From contig NZ_CP026362.1 in assembly GCF_004116955.1 (NCBI RefSeq), positions 3,570,001 to 3,634,000 of the forward strand: DNA of 64,000 bases. The letters run 5' to 3'. The notes below the pieces were generated by a model. The model was not told where the DNA came from, did no database searches, and was given only the letters and a program-made list of their open reading frames with translations. Below, one piece after another: positions 34,020 through 42,137 of the stretch. The number at the start of each line of letters is the position of its first letter. The stretch's first letter is position 1. The position numbers and the translations under genes were made by a program. Origin of the DNA: Bacillus vallismortis. GTDB lineage: Bacteria; Bacillota; Bacilli; Bacillales; Bacillaceae.

Positions 34020-35315
34020 ACAACCCTTAATCTTATTATCTTTGCCATTTTAATTGTATTAACCGCATTTTTTGTTGCAACTGAATTTGCGATTGTGAAA
34101 ATTAGAACGTCGAAAGTCGATCAACTCATATTAGAGGGCAAAAAAGGTGCTGTGTCAGCAAAGAAAGTTGTGACTCATTTGGACGAATATTTGTCGGCTT
34201 GTCAGCTGGGAATCACTGTGACAGCATTAGGAATTGGCTGGGTTGGAGAGTCGACTTTTGAAGTGATTCTGCACCCCTTATTTTCTTATTTTCATGTAAG
34301 TGAACCCGTCTCACATGTATTGATTTTGATCATTGCTTTTGTCATGGCGACTTTTTTGCATGTAGTGGTGGGTGAGCTTGCTCCCAAAACACTCGCGATT
34401 CAAAAAGCTGAAGCCATCACTCTTTTAACAGCAAAGCCCATCATCTGGTTTTACCGCATCCTGTATCCTTTTATCTGGTTTTTAAATGGTTCAGCCCGGT
34501 TTATCGTCGGACTCTTTGGGTTAAAACCTGCGTCAGAACATGAGCTTGCCCACTCTGAAGAGGAACTGCGCATTTTACTGTCTGAAAGCTATAAGAGCGG
34601 TGAAATCAATAAGAACGAGTTAAAGTATGTCAATAACATATTTGAATTTGATGAAAGAATCGCAAAGGAAATCATGATTCCAAGAAGGGAAATAGTCGCG
34701 ATTTCTATCGAGGATTCTTATGAATCTGTTGTTAAGACGGTTAAGACAGAGAGCTATACAAGATATCCGGTTTTAAATGGAGATAAAGATACGATTATTG
34801 GTTTTATCAATGCCAAGGAATTTTTGTCAGCTTATATTGATACGGACCAGAAAACCAAGGATCATTTCAAATTAGAACATCATATCAACCCTGTGATCCA
34901 TGTGATTGAATCGGTTCCGATCCATGACTTATTAGTGAAAATGCAAAGAGAGCGAACTCATATCGCTATTCTAGTGGATGAATATGGCGGTACTTCAGGA
35001 TTGGTGACTGTTGAAGACATTCTTGAAGAAATAGTAGGCGACATCAGAGATGAATTTGATGAACATGAAGTGCCTGATATTAGAAAAATCAATGATGATC
35101 ATTATATTTTAGATTCAAAAGTGTTGATTGAAGATGTCAATAAACTATTGGAAACCGCGTTAGCGAGTGCAGATGTCGATACCATAGGCGGCTGGTTTAT
35201 GACTCAAAATATTGATGCCGAACTTGGTTCTGAAATAGAAGCTGAAGGATATGTGTTTAAAGTCCACAAAATAGACGGCCGGCATATTCATTATGTAGAG
35301 GTAAAGCCAAAATGA
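34017..35315 (+). CDS. CNNM/CorC-family membrane transporter (hemolysin-like)
   Basis: The 432-aa protein has a DUF21 domain (three to four helices, [47 protein letters not shown]), then two CBS domains ([37 protein letters not shown]), then a CorC_HlyC domain ([10 protein letters not shown]). Relatives in B. subtilis are YrkA, YugS, YqhB and MpfA, which affect Mg2+ efflux. It is close to YrkA in length, but I do not assign orthology. I do not recall it at this position in B. subtilis 168. The TTG start and unusual leader are described separately. Confidence 0.88.
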   Translation: MTTLNLIIFAILIVLTAFFVATEFAIVKIRTSKVDQLILEGKKGAVSAKKVVTHLDEYLSACQLGITVTALGIGWVGESTFEVILHPLFSYFHVSEPVSHVLILIIAFVMATFLHVVVGELAPKTLAIQKAEAITLLTAKPIIWFYRILYPFIWFLNGSARFIVGLFGLKPASEHELAHSEEELRILLSESYKSGEINKNELKYVNNIFEFDERIAKEIMIPRREIVAISIEDSYESVVKTVKTESYTRYPVLNGDKDTIIGFINAKEFLSAYIDTDQKTKDHFKLEHHINPVIHVIESVPIHDLLVKMQRERTHIAILVDEYGGTSGLVTVEDILEEIVGDIRDEFDEHEVPDIRKINDDHYILDSKVLIEDVNKLLETALASADVDTIGGWFMTQNIDAELGSEIEAEGYVFKVHKIDGRHIHYVEVKPK

Positions 35316-35342
35316 CGCTGACTGTTTGTTGTCAGCCACTCA

Positions 35343-35380
35343 AAGCCTGTGATGATTTAGCTATTCATCCAGGCTTTTTA
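35343..35380 (+). terminator. Terminator after CNNM transporter
   Basis: A stem of AAGCCTG with AGGCTT plus an inner GATGA/TCATC is followed by TTTTTAT. Confidence 0.65.
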
Positions 35381-35465
35381 TATGGCATCCATGACGGGCT
35401 AGAATAACCGATGGATTGAATAGTGTCTATATTTCAGTGAATTTATTCAATTAGGAGAGATAAGT

Positions 35466-36026
35466 ATGCTATATCTGATTGGCGGTTCTTCAAGGAGCGG
35501 GAAGACAACTACAGCGAAGAGAATGTTAGCACAAACAAAAATCCCTTATTTCTCGTTAGACTATTTAATGATGGGAATTGCGAAGGGAGTTCCAGAAATG
35601 GAGGTTCATCCAACTGATGGCGATTTTGAAAATGGAGAGCGACTCTGGAACATCATTCATCCTTTGATGACAGCCATGGTTGAAAACAAAATAGATTACA
35701 TAATAGAAGGTGTGCAATTCATTCCTAGTCACGTAGCAAAGTTTGAGCAGTGTTATTCAGGAAGTGTTAAGGCCTGTTTTATAGGAATAGCAGAAATAGA
35801 CATAGAACATAACATAGATAAAATCAAATTTTATTCCAGTGTGACAGAGAATGACGGATTGAGAAATCTAGATCATGCTCAGATCAAATCAGAATTAGAG
35901 CGGATGAAAACAGATAGTATCCGGATAAAAGAGGAATGCCAAAAGTACAATCTTCAATACTTTGAAAGCTCCTTCCATTTTAATGAAACGATAGAAACAA
36001 TAATAGATTATTTTGTTTACAAATAA
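35466..36026 (+). CDS. P-loop kinase-like protein
   Basis: This 186-aa protein begins MLYLIGGSSRSGKTTTAKRM, with Walker A GGSSRSGKTT at residues 6-15, a lid-like arginine-rich region, and an Asp motif in YFSLDYLMMG. It resembles small nucleotide/2-phosphoglycerate-kinase-like P-loop proteins; the substrate is unknown. AGGAGAG lies 8 nt upstream of the ATG. It has lower GC than the core genes and follows a terminator, so it is a single transcription unit. It is probably accessory. Confidence 0.7.
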   Translation: MLYLIGGSSRSGKTTTAKRMLAQTKIPYFSLDYLMMGIAKGVPEMEVHPTDGDFENGERLWNIIHPLMTAMVENKIDYIIEGVQFIPSHVAKFEQCYSGSVKACFIGIAEIDIEHNIDKIKFYSSVTENDGLRNLDHAQIKSELERMKTDSIRIKEECQKYNLQYFESSFHFNETIETIIDYFVYK

Positions 36027-36065
36027 TATATGTAGATATACAACTTATCACCAAAAGCAAGCCGA

Positions 36066-36112
36066 AAACCGATGCTGACGAGAACCGGCTAGTTTTCGCA
36101 TTTCGTTTTTAA
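36066..36112 (-). pseudogene. yyaL relic, fragment 1
   Basis: On the minus strand this reads KTKCEN-stop-PVLVSIGF, aligned with [15 protein letters not shown] of YyaL (residues about 40-55, encoded at 33575-33622). About 36 of 44 bases match, with an in-frame stop and then loss of similarity just before the CxxC motif. It lies in the gap between the kinase-like and MaoC-like genes. Confidence 0.8.
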
Positions 36113-36223
36113 GAAGGAAGTTCACACACGTTGTGAGGGTAGTGAGCACAGAGACTTTTTGACGAGGTTACTGAATGTGTTAACATGTTATTTTATAAAG
36201 ATGAGAGATGAGGAGGTGCCCCT

Positions 36224-36649
36224 ATGAAGTTAGATGAATTTTCTATTGGACAGGTTTTTCAAACGAAATCATTTCAATTCACAAAAGAGAATGTCATGAA
36301 TTTTGCAGAAGAATATGACCCGCAATACATGCATGTAAATGAAGAGAAAGCGAAAATGGGGAGATTTAATGGAATCATTGCGTCTGGCATACAAACGTTA
36401 GCCGTGACGTTTAAGCTCTGGATTGAAGAAGGGTGTCATGAGGACGATATTATCGCTGGAACAGGAATGAATCATATAAAATTCCTAGCGCCCGTCTATC
36501 CCGATGATACGCTGAACACCATCGTTAAGGTTATTGATAAAAAACCAAATAAAAGTCAAACGGGAATACTTACTGTATTGTTATCTACCTATAATCAAAA
36601 AGAGGAAAAAGTGTTTGAAGGTGAGTTATCCGTATTAATGAAACGGTAA
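36224..36649 (+). CDS. MaoC-like hotdog-fold dehydratase
   Basis: The 141-aa protein has the (R)-specific enoyl-CoA hydratase signature region: NFAEEYDPQYMHVNEEKAKMGRFNGIIASG, with the catalytic Asp and His of DPxxxHV. The family hydrates trans-2-enoyl-CoA or acts on related acyl thioesters. GAGGTG lies 8 nt upstream of the ATG. No fatty acid genes are nearby, so the role is open. It sits in the accessory block between the yyaL relics. Confidence 0.82.
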   Translation: MKLDEFSIGQVFQTKSFQFTKENVMNFAEEYDPQYMHVNEEKAKMGRFNGIIASGIQTLAVTFKLWIEEGCHEDDIIAGTGMNHIKFLAPVYPDDTLNTIVKVIDKKPNKSQTGILTVLLSTYNQKEEKVFEGELSVLMKR

Positions 36650-36705
36650 CATAAGATACAAACAGGAACTGATGATAGGTTCCTGCATCAATATGGTGAA
36701 AAACA

Positions 36706-37038
36706 TTAAGACTTCTTTGGCTTTGTCAAATCGAAACTATGTTGCACCATATCCTCAAGAGCCTCTTGTGAGAGGTTGCCATCTAAAATCACTGTATTCC
36801 AATGGTCTTTATTCATATGATAGCCGGGCTTTACCTCTTTAAAAATACTGCGCAGGAAATTGGCACGCTCAGGTTCGCACTTAAGGTTAACGCATAGATG
36901 GCCATCAAGATGAAAGATAAGCGCAAGCCATTTTTTATTCCCTTTGTGACGCAATACTGTCCACCCTTCACCAAAAGGATAGTCTTTATAGGTATCTGGA
37001 TATGACAGGCAATAATTGATGATTTCCTCGTGATTCAT
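36706..37038 (-). CDS. MmcQ/YjbR family protein (YyaQ-like)
   Basis: The 110-aa protein begins MNHEEIINYCLSYPDTYKDYPFGEG and contains FLRSIFKEVKPGYHMNKDHWNTVIL, the YjbR/MmcQ (CyaY-like fold) signature with the conserved HMNK.HW. B. subtilis has such a protein, YyaQ, in this part of the chromosome, and this is probably its orthologue, though I cannot verify identity. GGTGG lies upstream. Family function is unknown, with DNA binding proposed. Confidence 0.8.
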   Translation of the reverse strand: MNHEEIINYCLSYPDTYKDYPFGEGWTVLRHKGNKKWLALIFHLDGHLCVNLKCEPERANFLRSIFKEVKPGYHMNKDHWNTVILDGNLSQEALEDMVQHSFDLTKPKKS

Positions 37039-37155
37039 AAACCGCCACCTCCATCTTCGAAAAAAACCAATGTTTCATTTTCATGATATCACAATGTAAT
37101 GAATGGATAGGTGATATTGTGGATTTAAAGAAAGCTTAAAGGAGATCAAAATCAT

Positions 37156-37611
37156 CTAATCTCCTTTACCATCAACCATTTTTTGTGCAATTAGCTGAAA
37201 ATCCTTTTCACTGATCTCAAAATGCCCAAATCGAAATGAGCAGCCCCAACGCTTCTCGTCCTTTATAAAAGATAGGTAGGGGAGTAATGGGCGAATGGGT
37301 ATTTCTGTGGAATGAATGAAATGTATATGTCTTCGAAAAGGCTGAAAATCATTTTCCATATCAAATTGAAAAATACGATGATCTACTACTTTGCCTAAAG
37401 CCGTAAATGTTTGACATGGCGTATTTTCCTTAAGATTGACCTTTGGAGAATAATAAATGATCCAATCACCTTTATTCATCCTTTTTAAGGGGGCTTTTTT
37501 GCCATGGCAAAGTTGTGCAAACCCGCCTTGGATTGCTTTCATGACGTGATCTCGCGAAGCCACTCCCACCCAGTATCTTTTATGTTGCACAGAGTCAGCA
37601 TCCACAATCAT
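37156..37611 (-). CDS. EVE-domain protein
   Basis: The 151-aa protein has the EVE (PUA-like) fold: QHKRYWVGVASRDHVMKAIQGGFAQL, KGDWIIYYSPK, FTALGKVVDH and WGCSFRFGHFEIS. EVE domains read modified bases in RNA or DNA and are often found near defence genes. Its start overlaps the 3' end of the upstream rhodanese gene by 17 bp, so the two are co-translated. A later GTG (VQHKRYW) is an alternative start. Confidence 0.85.
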   Translation of the reverse strand: MIVDADSVQHKRYWVGVASRDHVMKAIQGGFAQLCHGKKAPLKRMNKGDWIIYYSPKVNLKENTPCQTFTALGKVVDHRIFQFDMENDFQPFRRHIHFIHSTEIPIRPLLPYLSFIKDEKRWGCSFRFGHFEISEKDFQLIAQKMVDGKGD

Positions 37612-37987
37612 CAGATGTGCTATTGTCTTGATTTGTATGGGTGACAGGGAAGTTCATTTCTTTCCATGCTGCAATCCCTCCGGTCAACTCTTTCACTTTA
37701 TATCCGTGTTCTAATAAAATTGTTGCAACTTTTGCAGCTGTATTGCACCAGACATCCCAACAATAAACAATGATTTCCTTTTCTTTTGGTATTTCATTTA
37801 ATCGAGATTGCAGTTCTTGTTCGGGAATAATGTGAGCATCTTTTATTGTTACACTCCTTACATGAGTCGGACCGTTTCGAACATCGAGTAAGAAGTATTT
37901 CTCTGGATTCATTTGCTTTGCTTTCAAATAATCCATAGGGCTTATCGTGGTTTCAAGGCGTGCAGTAAAATAATCGAGAGCTTGCAT
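37595..37987 (-). CDS. Rhodanese-like sulfurtransferase
   Basis: From MQALDYFTARLETTISP (37987, GGAG upstream) it is 130 aa; the open frame extends 12 codons further and would overlap marR. Single rhodanese domain: FLLDVRNGPTHVRSVTIKDAHIIP, active-site loop YCWDVWCNTAAKVA (Cys near 86, second Cys five residues on), GYKVKELTGGIAAWKE. The tail ends SDDCGC. It lies directly after marR in the same operon. Confidence 0.85.
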   Translation of the reverse strand: MQALDYFTARLETTISPMDYLKAKQMNPEKYFLLDVRNGPTHVRSVTIKDAHIIPEQELQSRLNEIPKEKEIIVYCWDVWCNTAAKVATILLEHGYKVKELTGGIAAWKEMNFPVTHTNQDNSTSDDCGC

Positions 37988-38007
37988 ATTGTAAAATCTC
38001 CTGTTTT

Positions 38008-38436
38008 TTAAAAAGATTTCCAAATTTTAAACAGAAACTCTTTAAGTAATTGTCTTTCTTGTTGATGTAACGGAGCTAATACCTCTAATTCCGTATTCAT
38101 TAAAAATTCCCAACGTGAATCCAATACATCGCTACCTTTGTCCGTAATTTTAAGGCTATAAGATCTTCTATCATTGGGATTCTTTGTTCTCTCAACAAAT
38201 CCTAAAGCTTCCAAATGATCGATATGGCTCACCATCGTAGTCCGGTCGATTTGCAGGCTTTCAGAAATATCTTTTTGAGATGAGTAAGGGTTTTCTTTGA
38301 TAAATAAAAGAACCCCGTATTGTCTTGCGTTGATTTCATATGGTCTAAGCCCTTCAGCAAATATACTTTCCATGCGCTGAAGAACTTTTCCGAGTAGAAA
38401 CCCATAGGATTGATTCCATTTTTCCAATTCTTTCAC
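38008..38436 (-). CDS. MarR-family transcriptional regulator
   Basis: The 142-aa winged helix protein has ARQYGVLLFIKENPYSSQKDI, LQIDRTTMVSHIDHLEALGFVER (recognition helix) and the wing NPNDRRSYSLKITDKG. It heads the marR-rhodanese-EVE operon and probably regulates it. TGATTATATTCAGTTATGC-type repeats just upstream (38440-38478) include two TGATTA... half-sites that may be its operator. Confidence 0.85.
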   Translation of the reverse strand: MKELEKWNQSYGFLLGKVLQRMESIFAEGLRPYEINARQYGVLLFIKENPYSSQKDISESLQIDRTTMVSHIDHLEALGFVERTKNPNDRRSYSLKITDKGSDVLDSRWEFLMNTELEVLAPLHQQERQLLKEFLFKIWKSF

Positions 38437-38599
38437 CTCTGAATATAATCAGTTTAGTATATAATCAGCATAACTGATTAATTTCCGGAAAACAAGGTTT
38501 AAGTTTTATTTTTGAGAAAGTGTGTCTAACATGATTGATTCCATTCATAAAGCATTTTTTTACAAGCAGCTATTTTAACAGTTAAAGCACCAATGGCAA

Positions 38600-38760
38600 G
38601 TTCACTTCACAGAGGTAGTAGCCTATGTGGGTGTAGGTGTAAGTATTGGAGATTTCATCTAATCTGTTTACTTTATTTGGCATGGGATTACCTTCTTTCC
38701 TCTCTTTTATAAGGTAACATTTTAGTTTATCACATTTAAAAAAGTAATTCATAAAAACAA
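38600..38760 (-). pseudogene. yyaL relic, fragment 2 (start and upstream region)
   Basis: On the minus strand GAAGGTAATCCC-ATG leads into MPNKVNRLDEIS, matching GAAGGTGATCCC-TTG and [15 protein letters not shown] of yyaL. The upstream DNA also matches (TTATCACA ... AATTC.TAA block around 38,730-38,760 versus 33,795-33,825). The reading frame ends after 33 codons (VNLPLVL-stop). With fragment 1 it represents a second, diverged yyaL copy in the same orientation, separated by the MaoC-to-MarR block. Confidence 0.75.
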
Positions 38761-38971
38761 AGACTTTGCAGCTTTTAACTTAAATCTTAGTTTAGAGAGA
38801 CGAGAATGTTATTTTTATAGAATAATAAATGATGAATTAAAGATATCTAAGTGGTATTATGTTTAGATAGTACTTTTTGTTTAAAAATATAAAATCAATT
38901 TTGCAAAAAAACCTGGATTTTTCATGTGACTTATAAGATAATAATACATGTAATAATAAGGAGGTGTTGCT

Positions 38972-40378
38972 ATGCACCCTATTGCCATTGATCTTTTTTG
39001 TGGAGCAGGTGGTATGAGTGAGGGCATTCTTCAAGCTGGATTTCATATAGTATTCTCCTCTGATATAAGTGAAGATGTTGAAAAAACATACACTTTCAGA
39101 CATGAGCAACTAGGATTGATTCAAGGTGATAACACTTATTTCCAGAGAGCTGATATAAGAAATTTAACATCAGAAGAGATATTATCTTCAATAAGAAATT
39201 TAAGAATGTTTAAGGATAAAGATAATGTACCACAGATAGATGCAATTTTCGGTGGTCCACCATGTCAAGGGTTTAGTAGAGCAGGACTTCGTAAAAAAGA
39301 TGATCCTAGAAATATGTTATTTAGAGAGTATTTAAGAATTGTAAAAGACATAAACCCTAGATACGTTATTATGGAAAATGTTGAAGGATTTATGGATACT
39401 AAAATGGATGGCTATATAGGCATTACAGGTGAAACATATGAAGATGGAAGTTTAATGCCTGAAATTTTGATAAATGAATTTAATAAAATTGGTTATTTAA
39501 CCTTAGAACCAAGGCTGTTAGATGCTTCAAATTACGGTGTGCCCCAAAGAAGAAAAAGGGCAATATTTATAGCATATTTGGCAGGAGAAGAAGTGCCAGC
39601 CTACCCAGAACCTATAACACTAAATGAAGATGAAAAAATATCAGTTGATGCGGCAATAAGTGATTTAATTATTGATAGTGTGAAGAAAGAAAAGTACTTT
39701 AATGATTACTCTGAGTACCAACTTTCTTCAATTAACGGAAGAACAAAATCAGTTGCAGGTACTCCTATTCATTCAAACAGGAATCTTTATAATCATGATT
39801 TATCAAACCACAATGTACTTATTAAGGAAAGATTTTCCCTGTTTCGAGAAGGTGAAAGCTCTTCAATGTTAAAAAAACGAATTAGAGAAGAAGGAATAAA
39901 TTTAACTGAATATCCATCTCTATTAAAAGATTGTGTTAACAAACTTCAAGAAGAGTATGGACCTGAACAAGTTATTTCCCTTTTTAATAGGCCACCTGTT
40001 GATGAAGAATTGATTAACGCATTGCTGACTAAAAAGAATAATAGATATAGATATAAGAAAGATAGTGTTTCTCCTACAGTTGTTACACTGCCTGATGATT
40101 ATTTAACACCTTATGAGAACAGAATTCCTACTGTGAGAGAAATGGCAAGATTACAATCATTTGATGATAGTTTTATCTTTTTAGGTAAGAGAACAACTGG
40201 AGGGCAACGTAGAAAAGTAGAAGTACCTCAGTACACACAAGTTGGAAATGCTGTCCCCCCGTTGTTAGCAAAAGCAATTGGTACTAAAATAATTCAAGCT
40301 ATTAAAGCATCAAAAGAAAAACGGCTAAAAGTTGGGACTGACCCCCGCTTTTTAGACAGGGATCAAAACACCATTTAA
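38972..40378 (+). CDS. DNA (cytosine-5) methyltransferase of a type II R-M system
   Basis: This 468-aa m5C methyltransferase has motif I DLFCGAGGMSEGILQAGF (residues 8-25), motif IV GGPPCQGFSRAG with catalytic Cys near 98, motif VI MENVEGF, motif VIII YGVPQRRKRAIF, and motif X TQVGNAVPPLLAKAIG. The target recognition region lies between VIII and IX (about 235-375). Strong RBS AAGGAGG. The last ~15 residues (VGTDPRFLDRDQNTI) are encoded by the terminal repeat of the adjacent IS element, so the native C-terminus is replaced after motif X. Low GC marks acquisition. It should protect DNA against the nuclease at 42,138. Confidence 0.93.
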   Translation: MHPIAIDLFCGAGGMSEGILQAGFHIVFSSDISEDVEKTYTFRHEQLGLIQGDNTYFQRADIRNLTSEEILSSIRNLRMFKDKDNVPQIDAIFGGPPCQGFSRAGLRKKDDPRNMLFREYLRIVKDINPRYVIMENVEGFMDTKMDGYIGITGETYEDGSLMPEILINEFNKIGYLTLEPRLLDASNYGVPQRRKRAIFIAYLAGEEVPAYPEPITLNEDEKISVDAAISDLIIDSVKKEKYFNDYSEYQLSSINGRTKSVAGTPIHSNRNLYNHDLSNHNVLIKERFSLFREGESSSMLKKRIREEGINLTEYPSLLKDCVNKLQEEYGPEQVISLFNRPPVDEELINALLTKKNNRYRYKKDSVSPTVVTLPDDYLTPYENRIPTVREMARLQSFDDSFIFLGKRTTGGQRRKVEVPQYTQVGNAVPPLLAKAIGTKIIQAIKASKEKRLKVGTDPRFLDRDQNTI

Positions 40379-41232
40379 ACAGCCAATTATCGATAGTTTA
40401 TCTTATCGATTGGTTTTTTCGTTTCGTTTGAATACGAATATTGTTACAATAATGAATTTATTCTATGACAGTGTGTTCTACTATGGTAGTTCGATCAATG
40501 CTGTTAAGATAGAACGTTTCAGACTTTAGTGAGGAATGAAACGATTGAATGGAGGCATTATCAGTGGGCGTTCCTTTGCAGGATATGCTCATGGTAATGC
40601 CTTTTGTTTTAACAGCTTTCTGATACTCATAAGATGTATCACAGAACCTTGATCACTATGTAACACGTAGGTTCTCCAAGCGGTGTTGACAGCTGATCAA
40701 GACTGTTTCTGCCTCACAAGTTGTAATGTGCATAATAGAACAGTGATTTTACGATAACCATTTCAATACTTGTGTTTTCGGCAAAACACCAATTTGTCTT
40801 TCCAATGCCGTTTGGAATGATTCTTCGTCACATCTTTTTCCAATTCGTTATGCTTTTAACACTTCATTCTGTTGCCTCAGATGTCGATTCTCCACCTGTA
40901 GTTTCTTTAAGTTGGAAGCATACTCTGGAATTCCGTAAGTGTATTGCTTTCCTGCTTTCCAACAGGCTGTTCGAATCGATGTGTATACCCAGCCTTATGG
41001 CATCTCATCCATGTCTTCACCTGTGTCTTATTATTAATATTCAGTTTCTGCATGATCTCTTTCATAGGCACGCTTGCCAATCTTATGTCTACAGCCTTCT
41101 GTTTGACTTCAATCGGAGAACTCACTCTTGTCCCCATAATAAAACACTTCCAAGTTTAATGTCGAATAACAATCATCCGTTTTCAAACTTGAAGGTGTTT
41201 TTTATTTGTCTCATTTTATGGAGTTAGTCTCA
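40333..41232 (-). mobile_element. Decayed IS3-family (IS150-like) element
   Basis: The ends are imperfect inverted repeats: TGGGACTGACCCCCGC at 40333 and, on the other strand, TGAGACTAACTCCATA at 41232, both continuing to TNAGACA. Inside, orfA starts at 41137 (MGTRVSSPIEVKQKAVDIR, an HTH). The orfB C-terminus appears at 40400-40640 as GTPTDNASIQSFHSSLKSE, then YLNSI and YIHYCNNIRIQ with stops. The central DDE part is deleted (about 900 bp instead of ~1.3-1.5 kb). No target duplication is visible. It cannot transpose by itself. Confidence 0.88.
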
Positions 41233-41676
41233 TTTAAATATAGGCGATTTTCTTTTAAGTTCATGTGATTTGAATTATGTATAAGTTGATGTTGTCATTT
41301 GTAAATCTGTTTATAGTCTTCAGGTGGGAATTTCTCGTATCATTTGGAGAATTAGTATCCGAGGCATAGGGAAGTGAACTAAATAGTTACTTCTAGTTTG
41401 CGAAGTTCTTTAATGAATATAGTTAATATTAAGTGATTAATATGTTTGAAGTTAAGATGTTTGCTTGTAAACAGAAAGTTTCGGTTTTAATTACTTCATG
41501 AAAATGTTTTTTACTATGTTATACAGTTTTTAAATATACATTTCTTATTTAAGGGAAGTGTCTTTTGTTATTTAATGAAAAAAAGAAAACCAGATAATAT
41601 GTAAACTTAAACGAATTAAAAAGTGGTATTTGATTGTATATTATAAAAAAGATAATAAAAACAGGGAGATGGCTTT
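41233..41676. other. AT-rich gap before the controller gene
   Basis: About 440 bp without a supported gene. A possible promoter for the downstream pair is TTGATT (41630-41635), a 16-nt spacer and ATAATA (41652-41657). I found no convincing palindromic C-box. The MTase and the controller-nuclease pair are therefore separate transcription units. Confidence 0.4.
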
Positions 41677-42132
41677 TTGAAAATTTTTTTCGGTGAGAAT
41701 GTTGGTAAAATAATGACAAAAAGGGGATTGACTCAAAGAAAATTAAAAGAATTATCAAGGGTTTCAAGACAAACGATAAATAAAACTTTACAACTAACAT
41801 CACAGAAAGATCTTGATATTAGTTTAACAACTGCATTATCAATTGCTAAGGCACTCAATGTAGACTTCCCTAGCTTATTTACTAGAATAAATACTCTTGA
41901 GGATATGAATAAATATAGGGATGATAACTATTTAATCATATTCTCTGAAAATGTGAAAAGGTTACATAGAGGAAGTTTACAAAAATACTTATCTACTCAA
42001 CCAGGGGTAAGTGAGTCAACTATCAGTGAGATACTAAATTTGCAAGTGAATAATCCAAAATTATCATCAATGATTTATATTTCAGAGGCTTTAGGATGCC
42101 ATTTAAGTGAACTATTAAGAAGAGAGGGATAA
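41677..42132 (+). CDS. Tandem-HTH (XRE/Cro-like) regulator, probable R-M controller
   Basis: The 151-aa protein has a TTG start (GGGAGAT 9 nt upstream). Two similar halves each carry an XRE-type HTH: FFGENVGKIMTKRGLTQRKL ... VSRQTINKTL ... IAKALNVDFPSLFTR (3-69) and IFSENVKRLHRGSLQKYL ... VSESTISEIL ... ISEALGCHLSELLRR (87-149). Controller proteins of R-M systems are usually ~80 aa with one HTH and act as dimers; this looks like a fused dimer. It lies 5 bp upstream of the nuclease gene, the usual C-R order. I infer its regulatory role from position. Confidence 0.78.
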   Translation: MKIFFGENVGKIMTKRGLTQRKLKELSRVSRQTINKTLQLTSQKDLDISLTTALSIAKALNVDFPSLFTRINTLEDMNKYRDDNYLIIFSENVKRLHRGSLQKYLSTQPGVSESTISEILNLQVNNPKLSSMIYISEALGCHLSELLRREG

Positions 42133-42137
42133 ATTCA

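Noticed and set aside
38837..39109. 90-codon minus-strand frame at the methyltransferase start
   Set aside because: Overlaps the methyltransferase catalytic motif I region and has no RBS.
40772..41227. 151-codon plus-strand frame over the IS remnant
   Set aside because: Lies opposite the transposase orfA and the IS end; no RBS and no domain.
41549..41803. 84-codon minus-strand frame upstream of the tandem-HTH gene
   Set aside because: Low-complexity Phe/Ile-rich translation of AT-rich DNA, overlapping the start of a better supported gene.
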